Source of the DNA: Candidatus Zymogenus saltonus
GTDB lineage: Bacteria > Desulfobacterota > Zymogenia > Zymogenales > Zymogenaceae
Length of the DNA stretch: 64,000 nucleotides
Direction of reading: 5' to 3'
Assembly (NCBI GenBank): GCA_016929395.1
Contig: JAFGIX010000057.1
Span: 16,422-80,421, forward strand
Position numbers and translations under genes: made by a program. Positions 9,767 to 18,363 of the stretch are shown in pieces (within the stretch, counting starts at the first letter, position 1; each line of letters starts with the position of its first letter). The notes below the pieces were generated by a model. It did not search any database, was not told where the DNA came from, and saw only the letters and a program-made list of their open reading frames with translations.

Positions 9767-10558
9767 ATGGAACGGGAAGAGATTTTAAGCGTAAAATCAT
9801 TAACAAAATTATACGGCGGCGTCGTTGCGGTCAACAATGTATCCTTTGAAATAAAGGAGGGGGAGATACTATCCCTGATAGGGCCCAACGGGGCGGGTAA
9901 GACCACAATATTCAACTGCATGACGGGCCTGTCAAGACCGACGAAAGGCGAGATCTCGCTTAATCTGAACGGGAAACAGAGCGTAATTTCTGCCAGAAAG
10001 AAGATGTTGAAACCGGATGCAATTAATTATCTCGGTATTGCGAGGACATTTCAGAATATACGGCTCTTCAATAACCTTACAATTCTAAACAACGTCAAGA
10101 TAGGCAGACATTCTCGATCTAAGAAGAACTTCGCAGGGGCGGTTCTCAGGACGAGAAGTCAGAAATTGGAGGAGAAGGATATACTTAAAAGCGCCGTAAA
10201 GTATATAGTCTTCGTAGGACTTGAGGGATCGATAATGGAGATCGCCTCAAACCTTCCATACGGTGCTCAGAGACGTCTGGAGATCGCAAGGGCGTTGGCG
10301 ACGGAGCCGAAGCTTCTCCTTTTGGATGAGCCGGCGGCGGGCATGAATCCGAAAGAGACCGGCGAACTCATGAATCTGATAAGAAGAATCAGGGACATGG
10401 GGATCACCGTATTGATCATAGAGCATGACATGAAGGTGGTAATGGAGATCTCAGACCGAATCGTTGTCCTGGAATACGGTAAGAAGATCGCCGATGGAAA
10501 TCCGATCGAGATAAAGAATAGTCCCGCGGTAATCAAGGCATATTTGGGTACAGACTAA
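9767..10558 (+). CDS. livG: Branched-chain amino-acid ABC transporter ATPase LivG
   Basis: ATP-binding subunit with Walker A GPNGAGKTT, the LivG-type signature LPYGAQRRLEIARAL in place of LSGGQ, Walker B LLLLDEPAAGMN, and the C-terminal YGKKIADG element. About 263 aa. A GTG at 9764 and the ATG at 9767 are adjacent; I chose the ATG because no ribosome site distinguishes them. It is preceded by a 43-bp gap and followed 2 bp later by livF. Confidence 0.92.
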   Translation: MEREEILSVKSLTKLYGGVVAVNNVSFEIKEGEILSLIGPNGAGKTTIFNCMTGLSRPTKGEISLNLNGKQSVISARKKMLKPDAINYLGIARTFQNIRLFNNLTILNNVKIGRHSRSKKNFAGAVLRTRSQKLEEKDILKSAVKYIVFVGLEGSIMEIASNLPYGAQRRLEIARALATEPKLLLLDEPAAGMNPKETGELMNLIRRIRDMGITVLIIEHDMKVVMEISDRIVVLEYGKKIADGNPIEIKNSPAVIKAYLGTD

Positions 10559-10560
10559 AA

Positions 10561-11271
10561 GTGCTACAACTGATAGACGTACATACATATTACGGAAAAA
10601 TCGAGGCCTTAAAAGGTATATCGATGAAAATAGGTGAGGGTGAGATAGTCACCCTGATAGGTTCAAACGGCGCGGGCAAGTCGACGACCCTTATGACCAT
10701 TTGCGGCATCACGCCCGCAAGAAAGGGGAAGATCCTCCTCGAAGGGATAAACATCGAAAGGACACCTCCCGATATGATAGTAAGCAAAGGGCTTTCTCAG
10801 GTACCTGAGGGTAGGAGGATATTTCCCTTTCTTACCGTAATGGAAAACCTAAGGATGGGAGCATATTTAAGGAAGAAGGATTCAAGGCTGAAGACGGATT
10901 TCGAGCGCCTTTTTAGGATTTTCCCGATCCTGAAGGATCGAAAAAATCAACTCGGAGGAACCCTCTCAGGTGGCGAACAGCAGATGCTGGCGATAGCGAG
11001 GGCGTTGATGAGCAATCCGAGGCTGTTGTTGTTGGACGAGCCCTCCCTTGGACTTGCGCCCTTAATAGTCAAGGAGATTTTTAAAACAATAAGTGAGATT
11101 AACAAGGTCAATGGGACAACGATATTGCTGGTTGAGCAGAACGCAAAGATGGCCCTTCAGAACTCAAATAGGGGCTACGTCCTTGAAACTGGCAGGATCG
11201 CTATGGAGGATAAATCAGAAAACCTTTTGGAGAATGATGCCGTTAAAAAGGCTTATTTAGGAGAAAATTAG
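10561..11271 (+). CDS. livF: Branched-chain amino-acid ABC transporter ATPase LivF
   Basis: Second ATPase (236 aa) with Walker A GSNGAGKST, signature LSGGEQQMLAIARAL, Walker B LLLLDEPSLGLAP and the switch histidine replaced by Q in VEQNAKMAL, as usual for LivF. The GTG start lies 2 bp after livG. It completes a KHMGF set on the plus strand. Confidence 0.92.
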   Translation: MLQLIDVHTYYGKIEALKGISMKIGEGEIVTLIGSNGAGKSTTLMTICGITPARKGKILLEGINIERTPPDMIVSKGLSQVPEGRRIFPFLTVMENLRMGAYLRKKDSRLKTDFERLFRIFPILKDRKNQLGGTLSGGEQQMLAIARALMSNPRLLLLDEPSLGLAPLIVKEIFKTISEINKVNGTTILLVEQNAKMALQNSNRGYVLETGRIAMEDKSENLLENDAVKKAYLGEN

Positions 11272-11285
11272 AGAGGAGAACGAAA

Positions 11286-11567
11286 GTGGAAGAGAGAAGA
11301 AAAGAGGAGATCTTTACCAAGAAGGTAAAGGCAGGGAGGAGAACCTACTACTTTGACGTCAAGGAGAACGTTAATAACGACAGGTATCTCATTATTTCTG
11401 AGACAAAGTCGGTGGATTTTGGGAAACAGGATAGATTCAGGATAATGGTCTTTCCGGAAGATATCGATAATTTCAAAGAGGCATTTATGGATGTGGTTGA
11501 CTTCATAAAGAGCGGTGAAGACTCTCGGGAAGGAGAGTCGGATGATGACTTCTCGGACGAATATTGA
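11286..11567 (+). CDS. DUF3276 / PUR-domain single-stranded nucleic-acid-binding protein
   Basis: Small protein of 93 aa with the PUR-alpha-like fold signature GRRTYYFDVKENVNNDRYLIISETK followed by RFRIMVFPEDIDNFKEAF. This matches the DUF3276 family, whose spirochete member BpuR binds single-stranded DNA and RNA. The tail is acidic (GESDDDFSDEY). The GTG start follows AGGAGA and lies 14 bp after livF, so it is the last gene of the liv transcript and is followed by a terminator. A role in controlling this mRNA is speculation; family assignment is fairly sure. Confidence 0.8.
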   Translation: MEERRKEEIFTKKVKAGRRTYYFDVKENVNNDRYLIISETKSVDFGKQDRFRIMVFPEDIDNFKEAFMDVVDFIKSGEDSREGESDDDFSDEY

Positions 11568-11740
11568 TAGCGCATAAAGGGAGTAAAACAGCAGATTTTA
11601 TAGATGAAAAAGAGGATAATCAAAGGAAAAATCGTTTGTTTACATAATATCAATTATCAGACGCTACCATATTTTATGGTATGGGCATATAATATTTGAT
11701 TAATCGATATGTAAACCCTCTTTGACTATTTTACGATATT

Positions 11741-11782
11741 GGGCGGTTTGTTATATATGTAAACAGACCGCTCTTTTTTTTT
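11741..11782 (+). terminator. Intrinsic terminator of liv operon 1
   Basis: A 12-bp stem with two G-U pairs (11741-11752 with 11762-11773), a 9-nt loop and nine consecutive T (11774-11782). It lies in the gap between the convergent liv operons and ends the plus-strand transcript. Confidence 0.85.
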
Positions 11783-11831
11783 AAAATGAATGATATAGAT
11801 GTTATAGAATTGATTTCATAAATGGATTGAT

Positions 11832-13142
11832 CTATTTGTTATCAAAGTTATCAAAGAAAATGACATCCTTGTTGCTCTTTCTGATCTCCTCCATGGTGAT
11901 ATGCTCGACAAGCTTCACCGCAGCCCTTATCCCAAGTATCTCTAATAGATCATCCTTTATGGAAGAGATCATGGCCTCAAGGATTTTCACTTCATCTGAA
12001 AATAGAGACTCCACGCCCACAATAAAAATATCTATCTCGTCAAGCTCCTTTACCTTGTGATGAACTATGGCGAAGGGAGGAGTCTCTTTCAGGTTGTCGG
12101 CAATAATTTTCTCAATCTGTGATGGATACACCTTTACGCCGCGAACGGAGAGGACATCGTCGGTCCTCTTCATCGGTATCTCGATGGATAACAGGTTCCT
12201 TCCACACGGACAAGTATCCTCGGGCAGGATCGTGGATATGTCTCCCGTCCTGAACCTGATCAACGGATAGGCCTTCGTGGTAATCGTGGACACAACCAGC
12301 TCGCCCTCCTCCCCTCTTCCCATGACCTCTTCCGTCTTCGGGTCTATAACCTCTACTATAAAGTGGTCTTCGGCAATGTGCATTCTCCCCTTTTCGCACT
12401 CATACGCAATTCCGGGACCCATCGCCTCCGGAATGCCGTATGCGGTGGATACCTTTATCTTAAGCTTCTTCTCGATGGTTTCCCTGTCCACAGGCAAGAG
12501 CGACTCGGAGACGAGAATACCCTTTTTCAGAGCAAAATCTTTCGGCTTGATCTCTATCTCCGGGAGCAGCTTGATAACGTGAAGCAGGCTTGAGGGAGTA
12601 GATACTATACACGTTGTCTTGTAGTCGGACATTATCATGACTTCCTTTTCATGGCTCATTGCGCTCATCGGGATCACGGAAGCCTCGATATTCTCCGCCG
12701 CAACCCTCATGCTCCTGCCCCAGTTCGCAAGGCCGTAAACGAAAGACAACTGGACTATATCGTTTGCCGTAACCCCCGACGCCACGTAGAGCCTCGAGAG
12801 GAGCTCCACCCACAATCCGAGGTCGGTCTTGGTATAGCCCACAACGGTCGGCTTTCCGGTTATCCCGGAGGTGGAGTTTATCCTGACTATATCCTTGAGG
12901 GGAACCGCAAACAATCCGTAGGGGTAATTGTAGCTCAAATCCTCTCTCGTCGTGAACCCCAACTTTTCGATATCCTTCAGCTCAACGATATCCTTGGGTG
13001 TTATGTCCCTCGTCTTCATCTTGTTTTGGTAGAAGGAGACGTTCTTGAACACCCTCTCCACCGTGTTTTTCAGGCGCTCGATCTGTATCTGCTCGATCTC
13101 CCCTTTGGATAGGGTCTCGTAGCGGCGATTATATATGCCCAT
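11832..13142 (-). CDS. paaK: Phenylacetate-CoA ligase family protein (first copy)
   Basis: Adenylate-forming aryl-CoA ligase (436 aa), a cytoplasmic enzyme making aryl-acetyl-CoA from arylacetate, CoA and ATP. It has the PaaK start region YNYPYGLFAVPLKDIVRI, the conserved motif YPLIRFRTGDIS, and RGVKVYPSQIEKII near the C-terminus. The phosphate-binding loop reads STSGITGKPT, with Ile where the family normally has Thr; the second copy at 18364 has the canonical [14 protein letters not shown] form. The ATG follows GGAG. It is the last gene of the second liv operon. Substrate could be phenylacetate, indoleacetate or 4-hydroxyphenylacetate. Confidence 0.88.
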   Translation of the reverse strand: MGIYNRRYETLSKGEIEQIQIERLKNTVERVFKNVSFYQNKMKTRDITPKDIVELKDIEKLGFTTREDLSYNYPYGLFAVPLKDIVRINSTSGITGKPTVVGYTKTDLGLWVELLSRLYVASGVTANDIVQLSFVYGLANWGRSMRVAAENIEASVIPMSAMSHEKEVMIMSDYKTTCIVSTPSSLLHVIKLLPEIEIKPKDFALKKGILVSESLLPVDRETIEKKLKIKVSTAYGIPEAMGPGIAYECEKGRMHIAEDHFIVEVIDPKTEEVMGRGEEGELVVSTITTKAYPLIRFRTGDISTILPEDTCPCGRNLLSIEIPMKRTDDVLSVRGVKVYPSQIEKIIADNLKETPPFAIVHHKVKELDEIDIFIVGVESLFSDEVKILEAMISSIKDDLLEILGIRAAVKLVEHITMEEIRKSNKDVIFFDNFDNK

Positions 13143-13160
13143 ATATCACTCCGAAATATA

Positions 13161-13904
13161 TCATTCCCAGAATTCTTTGTAGTCCCTCCCAAGGTACGCC
13201 CTCTTTACGTCACCGTCAAGGAGGAGCTCTTCCCCCCTGCCCTCCAGCAAGACATTTCCGGTCTCGAAAACGTAACCCCTGTCCGATATCTTGAGGGCGG
13301 CCCTGGCGTTCTGCTCTACAAGCAAGATGGTCAGGTTATTGTTCTTGAGATCCTTTATTACGTTCATTATCTCCGTCGTGATCTTCGGGGCAAGGCCAAG
13401 GGAAGGCTCGTCGAGCATGAGAAGCCTCGGCTTGGCCATAAGGCCCCTCGCTATGGCAAGCATCTGCTGCTCCCCTCCGGAGAGCGTCCCCGCCCTCTGT
13501 TTTTTCCTCTCTTCAAGGATTGGAAATAGATCGAAGATATCCCTCAGGTTTTTCTGGATCTCCTTTTTCTCCTTACTCTTTCGCCTGAGATAAGCCCCGA
13601 GCATTATATTGTCGTAGACCGTAAATGAGTCGAATATCTGTCTTCCCTCGGGCACCTGGGAAATCCCCAGGTTCACGATCTCCTCCGGTTTTCTCTTAGA
13701 TATCTCCCTGTCGTTGAAGACAATGCTCCCCGAAGACAAGCCCACAATCCCAGAGATGCTGTTTAAGAGGGTGGACTTGCCGGCTCCGTTGGCGCCTATC
13801 AGTGACACTATCTCCCCCTCCCAAATGTGCATGGAGACGGCGTCCAGCGCCCTGATCTTCCCGTAGTGGGTGGAGAGGTTTCTTATCTTAAGTAAAAACG
13901 ACAT
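13161..13904 (-). CDS. livF: Branched-chain amino-acid ABC transporter ATPase LivF (operon 2)
   Basis: ATPase with Walker A GANGAGKST, signature LSGGEQQMLAIARGL and Walker B LLMLDEPSLGLAP. I chose the ATG at 13904 (MSFLLKIRN), giving 247 aa; an in-frame TTG at 13925 would add seven residues that are only the shifted reading of the livG end. The gene overlaps livG by 17 bp, so its translation is probably coupled. Confidence 0.91.
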   Translation of the reverse strand: MSFLLKIRNLSTHYGKIRALDAVSMHIWEGEIVSLIGANGAGKSTLLNSISGIVGLSSGSIVFNDREISKRKPEEIVNLGISQVPEGRQIFDSFTVYDNIMLGAYLRRKSKEKKEIQKNLRDIFDLFPILEERKKQRAGTLSGGEQQMLAIARGLMAKPRLLMLDEPSLGLAPKITTEIMNVIKDLKNNNLTILLVEQNARAALKISDRGYVFETGNVLLEGRGEELLLDGDVKRAYLGRDYKEFWE

Positions 13905-14655
13905 CTTCCCCCAGATACGCCTCAATTACGTTCTTGTTGTATTGTATCTCCCTCGGCGTTCCCTCGGCTATCAGCTCCCCGTGATCCAAAACTATAATAT
14001 CGTCCGAGATCTCCATGGTGAGTCCCATATCGTGCTCCACAAGGAGGACCGTAATTCCGTTCTCACTGATTTTCCTGATTAGCTGCAGCAGGTCTTCGGT
14101 CTCCCTCTCGTCGAGGCCCGCCGCCGGCTCGTCGAGAAGGATCAACCTCGGCTCCGAGGCAAGCGCCCTGGCAATCTCGAGATAACGCTGATGGCCGAGA
14201 GGAAGAGATGTTGATATATCGTTTGCCCTCGGCTCCAATCCCACAAAATCGAGGTATTTAAGCGATGTCTCGGCGATCTTCCGCTCTTCCTTCACCGCCG
14301 TGGGTGCCCTGAAGGCGCATTCCAGAAAGCCTGAGCTTGATTTCAGGTGTCTTCCCACCATTACGTTTTCCAGAACCGTCATGTTGTCGAAAATCTCGAG
14401 GTTTTGAAACGTGCGGGTAATTCCCATGGAGGCAATTTTATTTGATTTCCTGCCGTCTATCCTGATGTCATCTAATAATATCTTCCCGCTAGTAGGCGGA
14501 AATATGCCTGTAATAAGATTGAAGAGGGTGGTTTTCCCTGCGCCGTTGGGACCTATCACAGCCTTTACCTCCCCATCCCTGACGCTGAAGGATACCTTTT
14601 GCAGGGCCTTGACGCCTCCGAAATTTATGCTGAGATTTATAACTTTCAAGATCAT
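13888..14655 (-). CDS. livG: Branched-chain amino-acid ABC transporter ATPase LivG (operon 2)
   Basis: ATPase of 255 aa with Walker A GPNGAGKTT, LivG-type signature LPLGHQRYLEIARAL, Walker B LILLDEPAAGLD and the C-terminal HGELIAEGTPREIQ element. It lacks the roughly 9-residue insert found in the operon-1 LivG around residue 70. The start ATG overlaps the livM stop by 4 bp. Confidence 0.92.
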   Translation of the reverse strand: MILKVINLSINFGGVKALQKVSFSVRDGEVKAVIGPNGAGKTTLFNLITGIFPPTSGKILLDDIRIDGRKSNKIASMGITRTFQNLEIFDNMTVLENVMVGRHLKSSSGFLECAFRAPTAVKEERKIAETSLKYLDFVGLEPRANDISTSLPLGHQRYLEIARALASEPRLILLDEPAAGLDERETEDLLQLIRKISENGITVLLVEHDMGLTMEISDDIIVLDHGELIAEGTPREIQYNKNVIEAYLGEDVVFT

Positions 14656-15752
14656 TTAAAGAATCTGCCCTTTACTCGATCGACAATGCCTTTGGTCAAG
14701 CCCTCCGGCATAAATATCAAAATTATCATTAATATAAGCCCGTATACGATTATATCAAAATCCTCGAAGAGGTAGAAGAGCTCTGGCTGAAGTTTTATCA
14801 CAAAATTTTTCAATACATCAATGAACTCCGGTAGAATGGTTATCACCGCCGCGCCGAAGATCGACCCCCAGATGCTTGCCATCCCCCCCACGACGACCAT
14901 CACAACGAGCATTATGGACTTGTGAAAGCCGAACGAGCTTGGACCGGCGGACGCTATGAAGTGGGCATAGAGGCTTCCGGCAATTGAGGCGTAAAGGGCG
15001 CTCAATACAAATGCTGAGAGCTTGTATTTCTGAATGTCTATCCCGAGCGTAGAAGCCGCCGTCTCAGATGTGTGAAGCGCCCGAAGGGCCCGCCCCACCC
15101 TCGAGTGTATTATGTTATTGCTTACGATAAGTATCAAGACCGCAAATATCCAGACCACATAATAGTATTTCAGGTCCGTATCAAAAACGATATTAAAGGC
15201 ATACAGGTTAGGCACGACCTGGGATATTCCCGTCAATTCCCCCAGCTTCAGGTGAAGGATGTGGTCGAGGCCGAAGTTGAACTTTAAGAAATATAGCTTC
15301 GGTATATTGGTGATTCCCTCCGGCCCGCCCATAGGCAAATCGGTGCCCTTCGCTGGGAGCTTCATCTCGTTAAAAATTATACTGACAATGATCCCGAAGC
15401 CGAGGGTCGCCATGGCGAGATAGTGACCCCTGAGCTTCAGGGACGGAATCCCCACTACAAAGGCGACAGAGCCGACAAAGACAAGGGCAATCAGGGCCGC
15501 AAAAACGGGATGAAAATTGTAGTGGGCCGTGAGTATCCCGGATGTGTACGCCCCAAGACCGTAGAAGGCGGCGTGTCCCAGAGATATTTGCCCCGCATAT
15601 CCCATGAGGATATTGAGACCCAGCACGATAATCGTGTGGAGACCTATTAAAATCAGAACGTGCAGGTAGTAGTCATTTGTCAGGAAAAAGGGAAACAAGG
15701 AAACAACGGCTATCAAGATCGCTATGTATATATAATCACGCTTGACGGACAT
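14652..15752 (-). CDS. livM: Branched-chain amino-acid ABC transporter permease LivM (operon 2)
   Basis: Permease of 366 aa with LGLNILMGYAGQISLGHAAFYGLGAYTSG, the coupling loop ALHTSETAASTLGIDIQKYK and VVGGMASIWGSIFGA, all standard LivM features. It follows livH by 3 bp. The GYAGQISLGHA form is the common LivM sequence, whereas operon 1 has GFTGLLDLGYV, so the two transporters are distant paralogues and not a recent duplication. Confidence 0.92.
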   Translation of the reverse strand: MSVKRDYIYIAILIAVVSLFPFFLTNDYYLHVLILIGLHTIIVLGLNILMGYAGQISLGHAAFYGLGAYTSGILTAHYNFHPVFAALIALVFVGSVAFVVGIPSLKLRGHYLAMATLGFGIIVSIIFNEMKLPAKGTDLPMGGPEGITNIPKLYFLKFNFGLDHILHLKLGELTGISQVVPNLYAFNIVFDTDLKYYYVVWIFAVLILIVSNNIIHSRVGRALRALHTSETAASTLGIDIQKYKLSAFVLSALYASIAGSLYAHFIASAGPSSFGFHKSIMLVVMVVVGGMASIWGSIFGAAVITILPEFIDVLKNFVIKLQPELFYLFEDFDIIVYGLILMIILIFMPEGLTKGIVDRVKGRFFK

Positions 15753-15755
15753 AGC

Positions 15756-16640
15756 CTAAACCCTTTTCATCTCGCCCTTGCCGAGAATTCCGGTCGGTCT
15801 CATAAAGAGGACTATGAGCAGAACGACGAACGCTATTGCGTCCTTGTAGGCGGAAGATATAAGGCCGGCGCCCAGGGATTCGAGGATGCCCAGGGCAAAA
15901 CCGCCGATTATGGCTCCGGGGACGCTCCCAAGACCTCCGATCACCGCCCCGCAGAAGCCCTTGAGGCCGAGCATGGTCCCCATATTGTAGATCGCAAATG
16001 TAATGGGGGCTATGATTATTCCGGCCACGGCGCCAAGCGCGCCGGAAAGGGCGAACGAGATCAGTACCATCCTCTTTACATTTATCCCCAAAAGGCTCGC
16101 GGCCTTAGGGTTGATGGCGCTTGCCCTCATCCCCTTTCCGGTATCTGTGTATTCGAAAAAGATATGCAAAAGTATGAGCACGATACATGTAATTCCTATT
16201 ACCCATAGTGCCTGAGGGGTGATTGCCGCCGGCCCTATGGATATAGGCGTCTCTCCGGAAAAAGGAGTTGCCGCGTGGTAGTCCTTTTTCCACACAAGCA
16301 TCGCTACTCCTTTGATGAATATAGACGCTCCGATAGTGATAATGATAAGAGATATGTGGGTGGGTTTTCTTACAGGCCTTATAATTAGAAGGTCTATGAA
16401 TATCCCTACGATCAATACAGCGATTACGGATAAAAAGAATGATAACGGTATTGGAAAGCCCAAAGCGGTATTAAAAGTGACCATAAACAATGCCCCGAGC
16501 ATAACAAACTCGCCCTGGGCGAAGTTGATTATCTCGGTGGAGTTGTAGATAATGGTAAATCCCAGTCCCACGATCGCGTAAATGCTCCCCTGGGTCACGC
16601 CGCTCACTAGGAACTGGAGTAGTTGGTCAAAAATGCTCAT
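15756..16640 (-). CDS. livH: Branched-chain amino-acid ABC transporter permease LivH (operon 2)
   Basis: Permease with SGVTQGSIYAIVGLGFTIIYNSTEIINFAQGEFVMLGA and the coupling loop ASAINPKAASLLGINVKR. I chose the ATG at 16640 (MSIFDQLLQF), giving 294 aa. The in-frame TTG at 16679 would start inside the terminator-like hairpin that follows livK. No clear ribosome site precedes the ATG, so expression may be low or depend on read-through. Confidence 0.9.
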   Translation of the reverse strand: MSIFDQLLQFLVSGVTQGSIYAIVGLGFTIIYNSTEIINFAQGEFVMLGALFMVTFNTALGFPIPLSFFLSVIAVLIVGIFIDLLIIRPVRKPTHISLIIITIGASIFIKGVAMLVWKKDYHAATPFSGETPISIGPAAITPQALWVIGITCIVLILLHIFFEYTDTGKGMRASAINPKAASLLGINVKRMVLISFALSGALGAVAGIIIAPITFAIYNMGTMLGLKGFCGAVIGGLGSVPGAIIGGFALGILESLGAGLISSAYKDAIAFVVLLIVLFMRPTGILGKGEMKRV

Positions 16641-16660
16641 AAATAAAAAAAGATGAATAC

Positions 16661-16696
16661 AAAAAGAGGCTAAACACAAAGGCTTAGCCTCTTTTT
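16661..16696 (-). terminator. Terminator-like hairpin between livK and livH (operon 2)
   Basis: A perfect 13-bp stem (16661-16673 with 16684-16696) with a 10-nt loop. The stem ends in five T on either strand, so it can terminate in both directions. On the minus strand it comes directly after the livK stop. The downstream livHMGF genes need read-through or a separate start. Confidence 0.8.
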
Positions 16697-16714
16697 GCTA
16701 TTTAGATGACAAGT

Positions 16715-17890
16715 TTACTTTATTATTACCCAGTTGCCGTTTTCAATCTTCAACATGACGAAGGCTGACTCTATGTTGAGTCCTGTGTGGTCTTCGGGGG
16801 TCATGTTAAAGATTCCGTGGATGCCGATGTAATTGGTGGTCTTCTCTATCTCATCCCTGAGCTTGGCCTTGTCCGCTCCGGATGTCTTCAACGCCTCTGT
16901 TATCATCGCCATTGCGTCCCAGGCGTGTCCGCCGAAGGAGGATACTTTAGATCCAGGGAACGTTTCCTCGTAAACCTCCTTGTAGTTCATAAGGACATCA
17001 CGCTGCGGATCCGATTTCGGAAGCTGATCGGCAACGATGATCTTTCCCGCGGGGAGGATTATCCCGTTTGCGGCATCCCCGGCAATCTCCAAGAATTTGG
17101 GCGACGCGACCCCGTGGCTCTGAAAGAGCGGTGTTTTTATATCGAGTTGTACCATATTCTTGGCTACGATCGCCGGCCCCGGGTTTGTGCCCCAGCACAC
17201 GATCGCCTCGGCGTCGGTTCCCTTTATTACCGTAAGCTGAGTGGTCATATCAGTATCTTCGCTGCCGAAAGACTCTTCCGCAACTATCTCAATGCCGGCG
17301 CCCGGCGCCTGTGCCTTGAGCTGCTCTTTGCCGCTGTCGCCGTATCCATTCGAAACCGTTATTATTGCGATCTTCTTAATGCCGTTGGCGTTAAAGTATT
17401 CGTATATCTTCTGAACGGCCATCACGTCCGTCTGCGGAGTCTTGAAAACCCACTTCTTGACGGGATCGGTAATCTTGATGCTCGCGGCGCATGACACCAG
17501 CGGAACTTCCTTCTCTTCAATTACGTCGATTACCGACAGGGTGTTTCCCGAGAGGCTCGGCCCGACGATCGCGAGGACGTTGTCCTTTTCAATGAGCTTC
17601 TTTACGAGTGTCACGGAGTTTGTAGGATCACCCTCGTCATCGTAGATGACAACCTCAACTGGATGGCCGTCTATCCCTCCTTCCTTGTTGACGATATCGG
17701 CGTAAAGCTCCATCGACTTTTTCTCAGGCTCTCCCAGAAAGGAGTTACTTCCCGTTACCGAGAAGACACCGCCTATCACGTAAGGCTCGGCGGTCAGCTC
17801 CGGCGGGGGCTTCTTCTCGCAGGAAGTCACCAAGAGACCCGCCGAAATCATCAGCAATAGTCCCAAAAATAAAATTTTTCTTAGCTTCAT
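16715..17890 (-). CDS. livK: Branched-chain amino-acid ABC transporter substrate-binding lipoprotein (operon 2)
   Basis: Peripla_BP_6 binding protein (391 aa) with a lipoprotein signal ending at Cys24 (LVTSCEKKPPP). The first strand is PYVIGGVFSVTGSNSFLGEPEKKSME, followed by IVGPSLSGNTLSVIDV. It differs strongly from the operon-1 LivK, so substrates likely differ. Placement beside iorAB and paaK suggests aromatic or branched amino acids, as an inference from context. It is followed by a strong hairpin. Confidence 0.92.
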   Translation of the reverse strand: MKLRKILFLGLLLMISAGLLVTSCEKKPPPELTAEPYVIGGVFSVTGSNSFLGEPEKKSMELYADIVNKEGGIDGHPVEVVIYDDEGDPTNSVTLVKKLIEKDNVLAIVGPSLSGNTLSVIDVIEEKEVPLVSCAASIKITDPVKKWVFKTPQTDVMAVQKIYEYFNANGIKKIAIITVSNGYGDSGKEQLKAQAPGAGIEIVAEESFGSEDTDMTTQLTVIKGTDAEAIVCWGTNPGPAIVAKNMVQLDIKTPLFQSHGVASPKFLEIAGDAANGIILPAGKIIVADQLPKSDPQRDVLMNYKEVYEETFPGSKVSSFGGHAWDAMAMITEALKTSGADKAKLRDEIEKTTNYIGIHGIFNMTPEDHTGLNIESAFVMLKIENGNWVIIK

Positions 17891-17921
17891 ACTTAAACCT
17901 CTTAAATGAATTCTTGGTTAG

Positions 17922-18353
17922 TTAAAGTGAATAAACTCTTTCACCTGAAAGTACGGTAATGTTGTTTTTAGTCAAAACATCTATTGCCTTATCTGTCTCA
18001 TCAAACCTGAAGACTATAACAGCATTATCGCTCGATCTTTCCACAAAAGCGTACATATATTCAACATTAATATTATCTTTCTTCAAGATTTCGAGAATTT
18101 CCGCAAGCCCCCCCGGCCTGTCGGGCACCTCAACGGCAATGACTTCGGTCTTGACAACGGTAAAATTATTTTTCTGTAATACCTCCTTTGCCTTTTTTGT
18201 ATCATTTACAATAAACCTCAAAACTCCAAAGTCTGAGGCGTCCGCCAAATAAAGGGCCCTGATGTTTACACCGCCGTCGCTCAATATCTTGGTTACCTCG
18301 GCCAGTCTACCCGATTTATTTTCCAAAAAGACGGATATTTGTTCAACCTTCAT
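17922..18353 (-). CDS. Tandem ACT-domain protein
   Basis: 143-aa protein made of two ACT domains (about residues 3-70 and 72-140). Each has the ligand-binding turn, [28 protein letters not shown] and [29 protein letters not shown] domains bind amino acids; stand-alone tandem ACT proteins of this kind are commonly found next to phenylacetate-CoA ligase and Ior genes. It lies 10 bp after paaK and 31 bp before livK. It probably senses an amino acid to tune the pathway, but how is unknown. Confidence 0.85.
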   Translation of the reverse strand: MKVEQISVFLENKSGRLAEVTKILSDGGVNIRALYLADASDFGVLRFIVNDTKKAKEVLQKNNFTVVKTEVIAVEVPDRPGGLAEILEILKKDNINVEYMYAFVERSSDNAVIVFRFDETDKAIDVLTKNNITVLSGERVYSL

Positions 18354-18363
18354 GGGAACCTCC

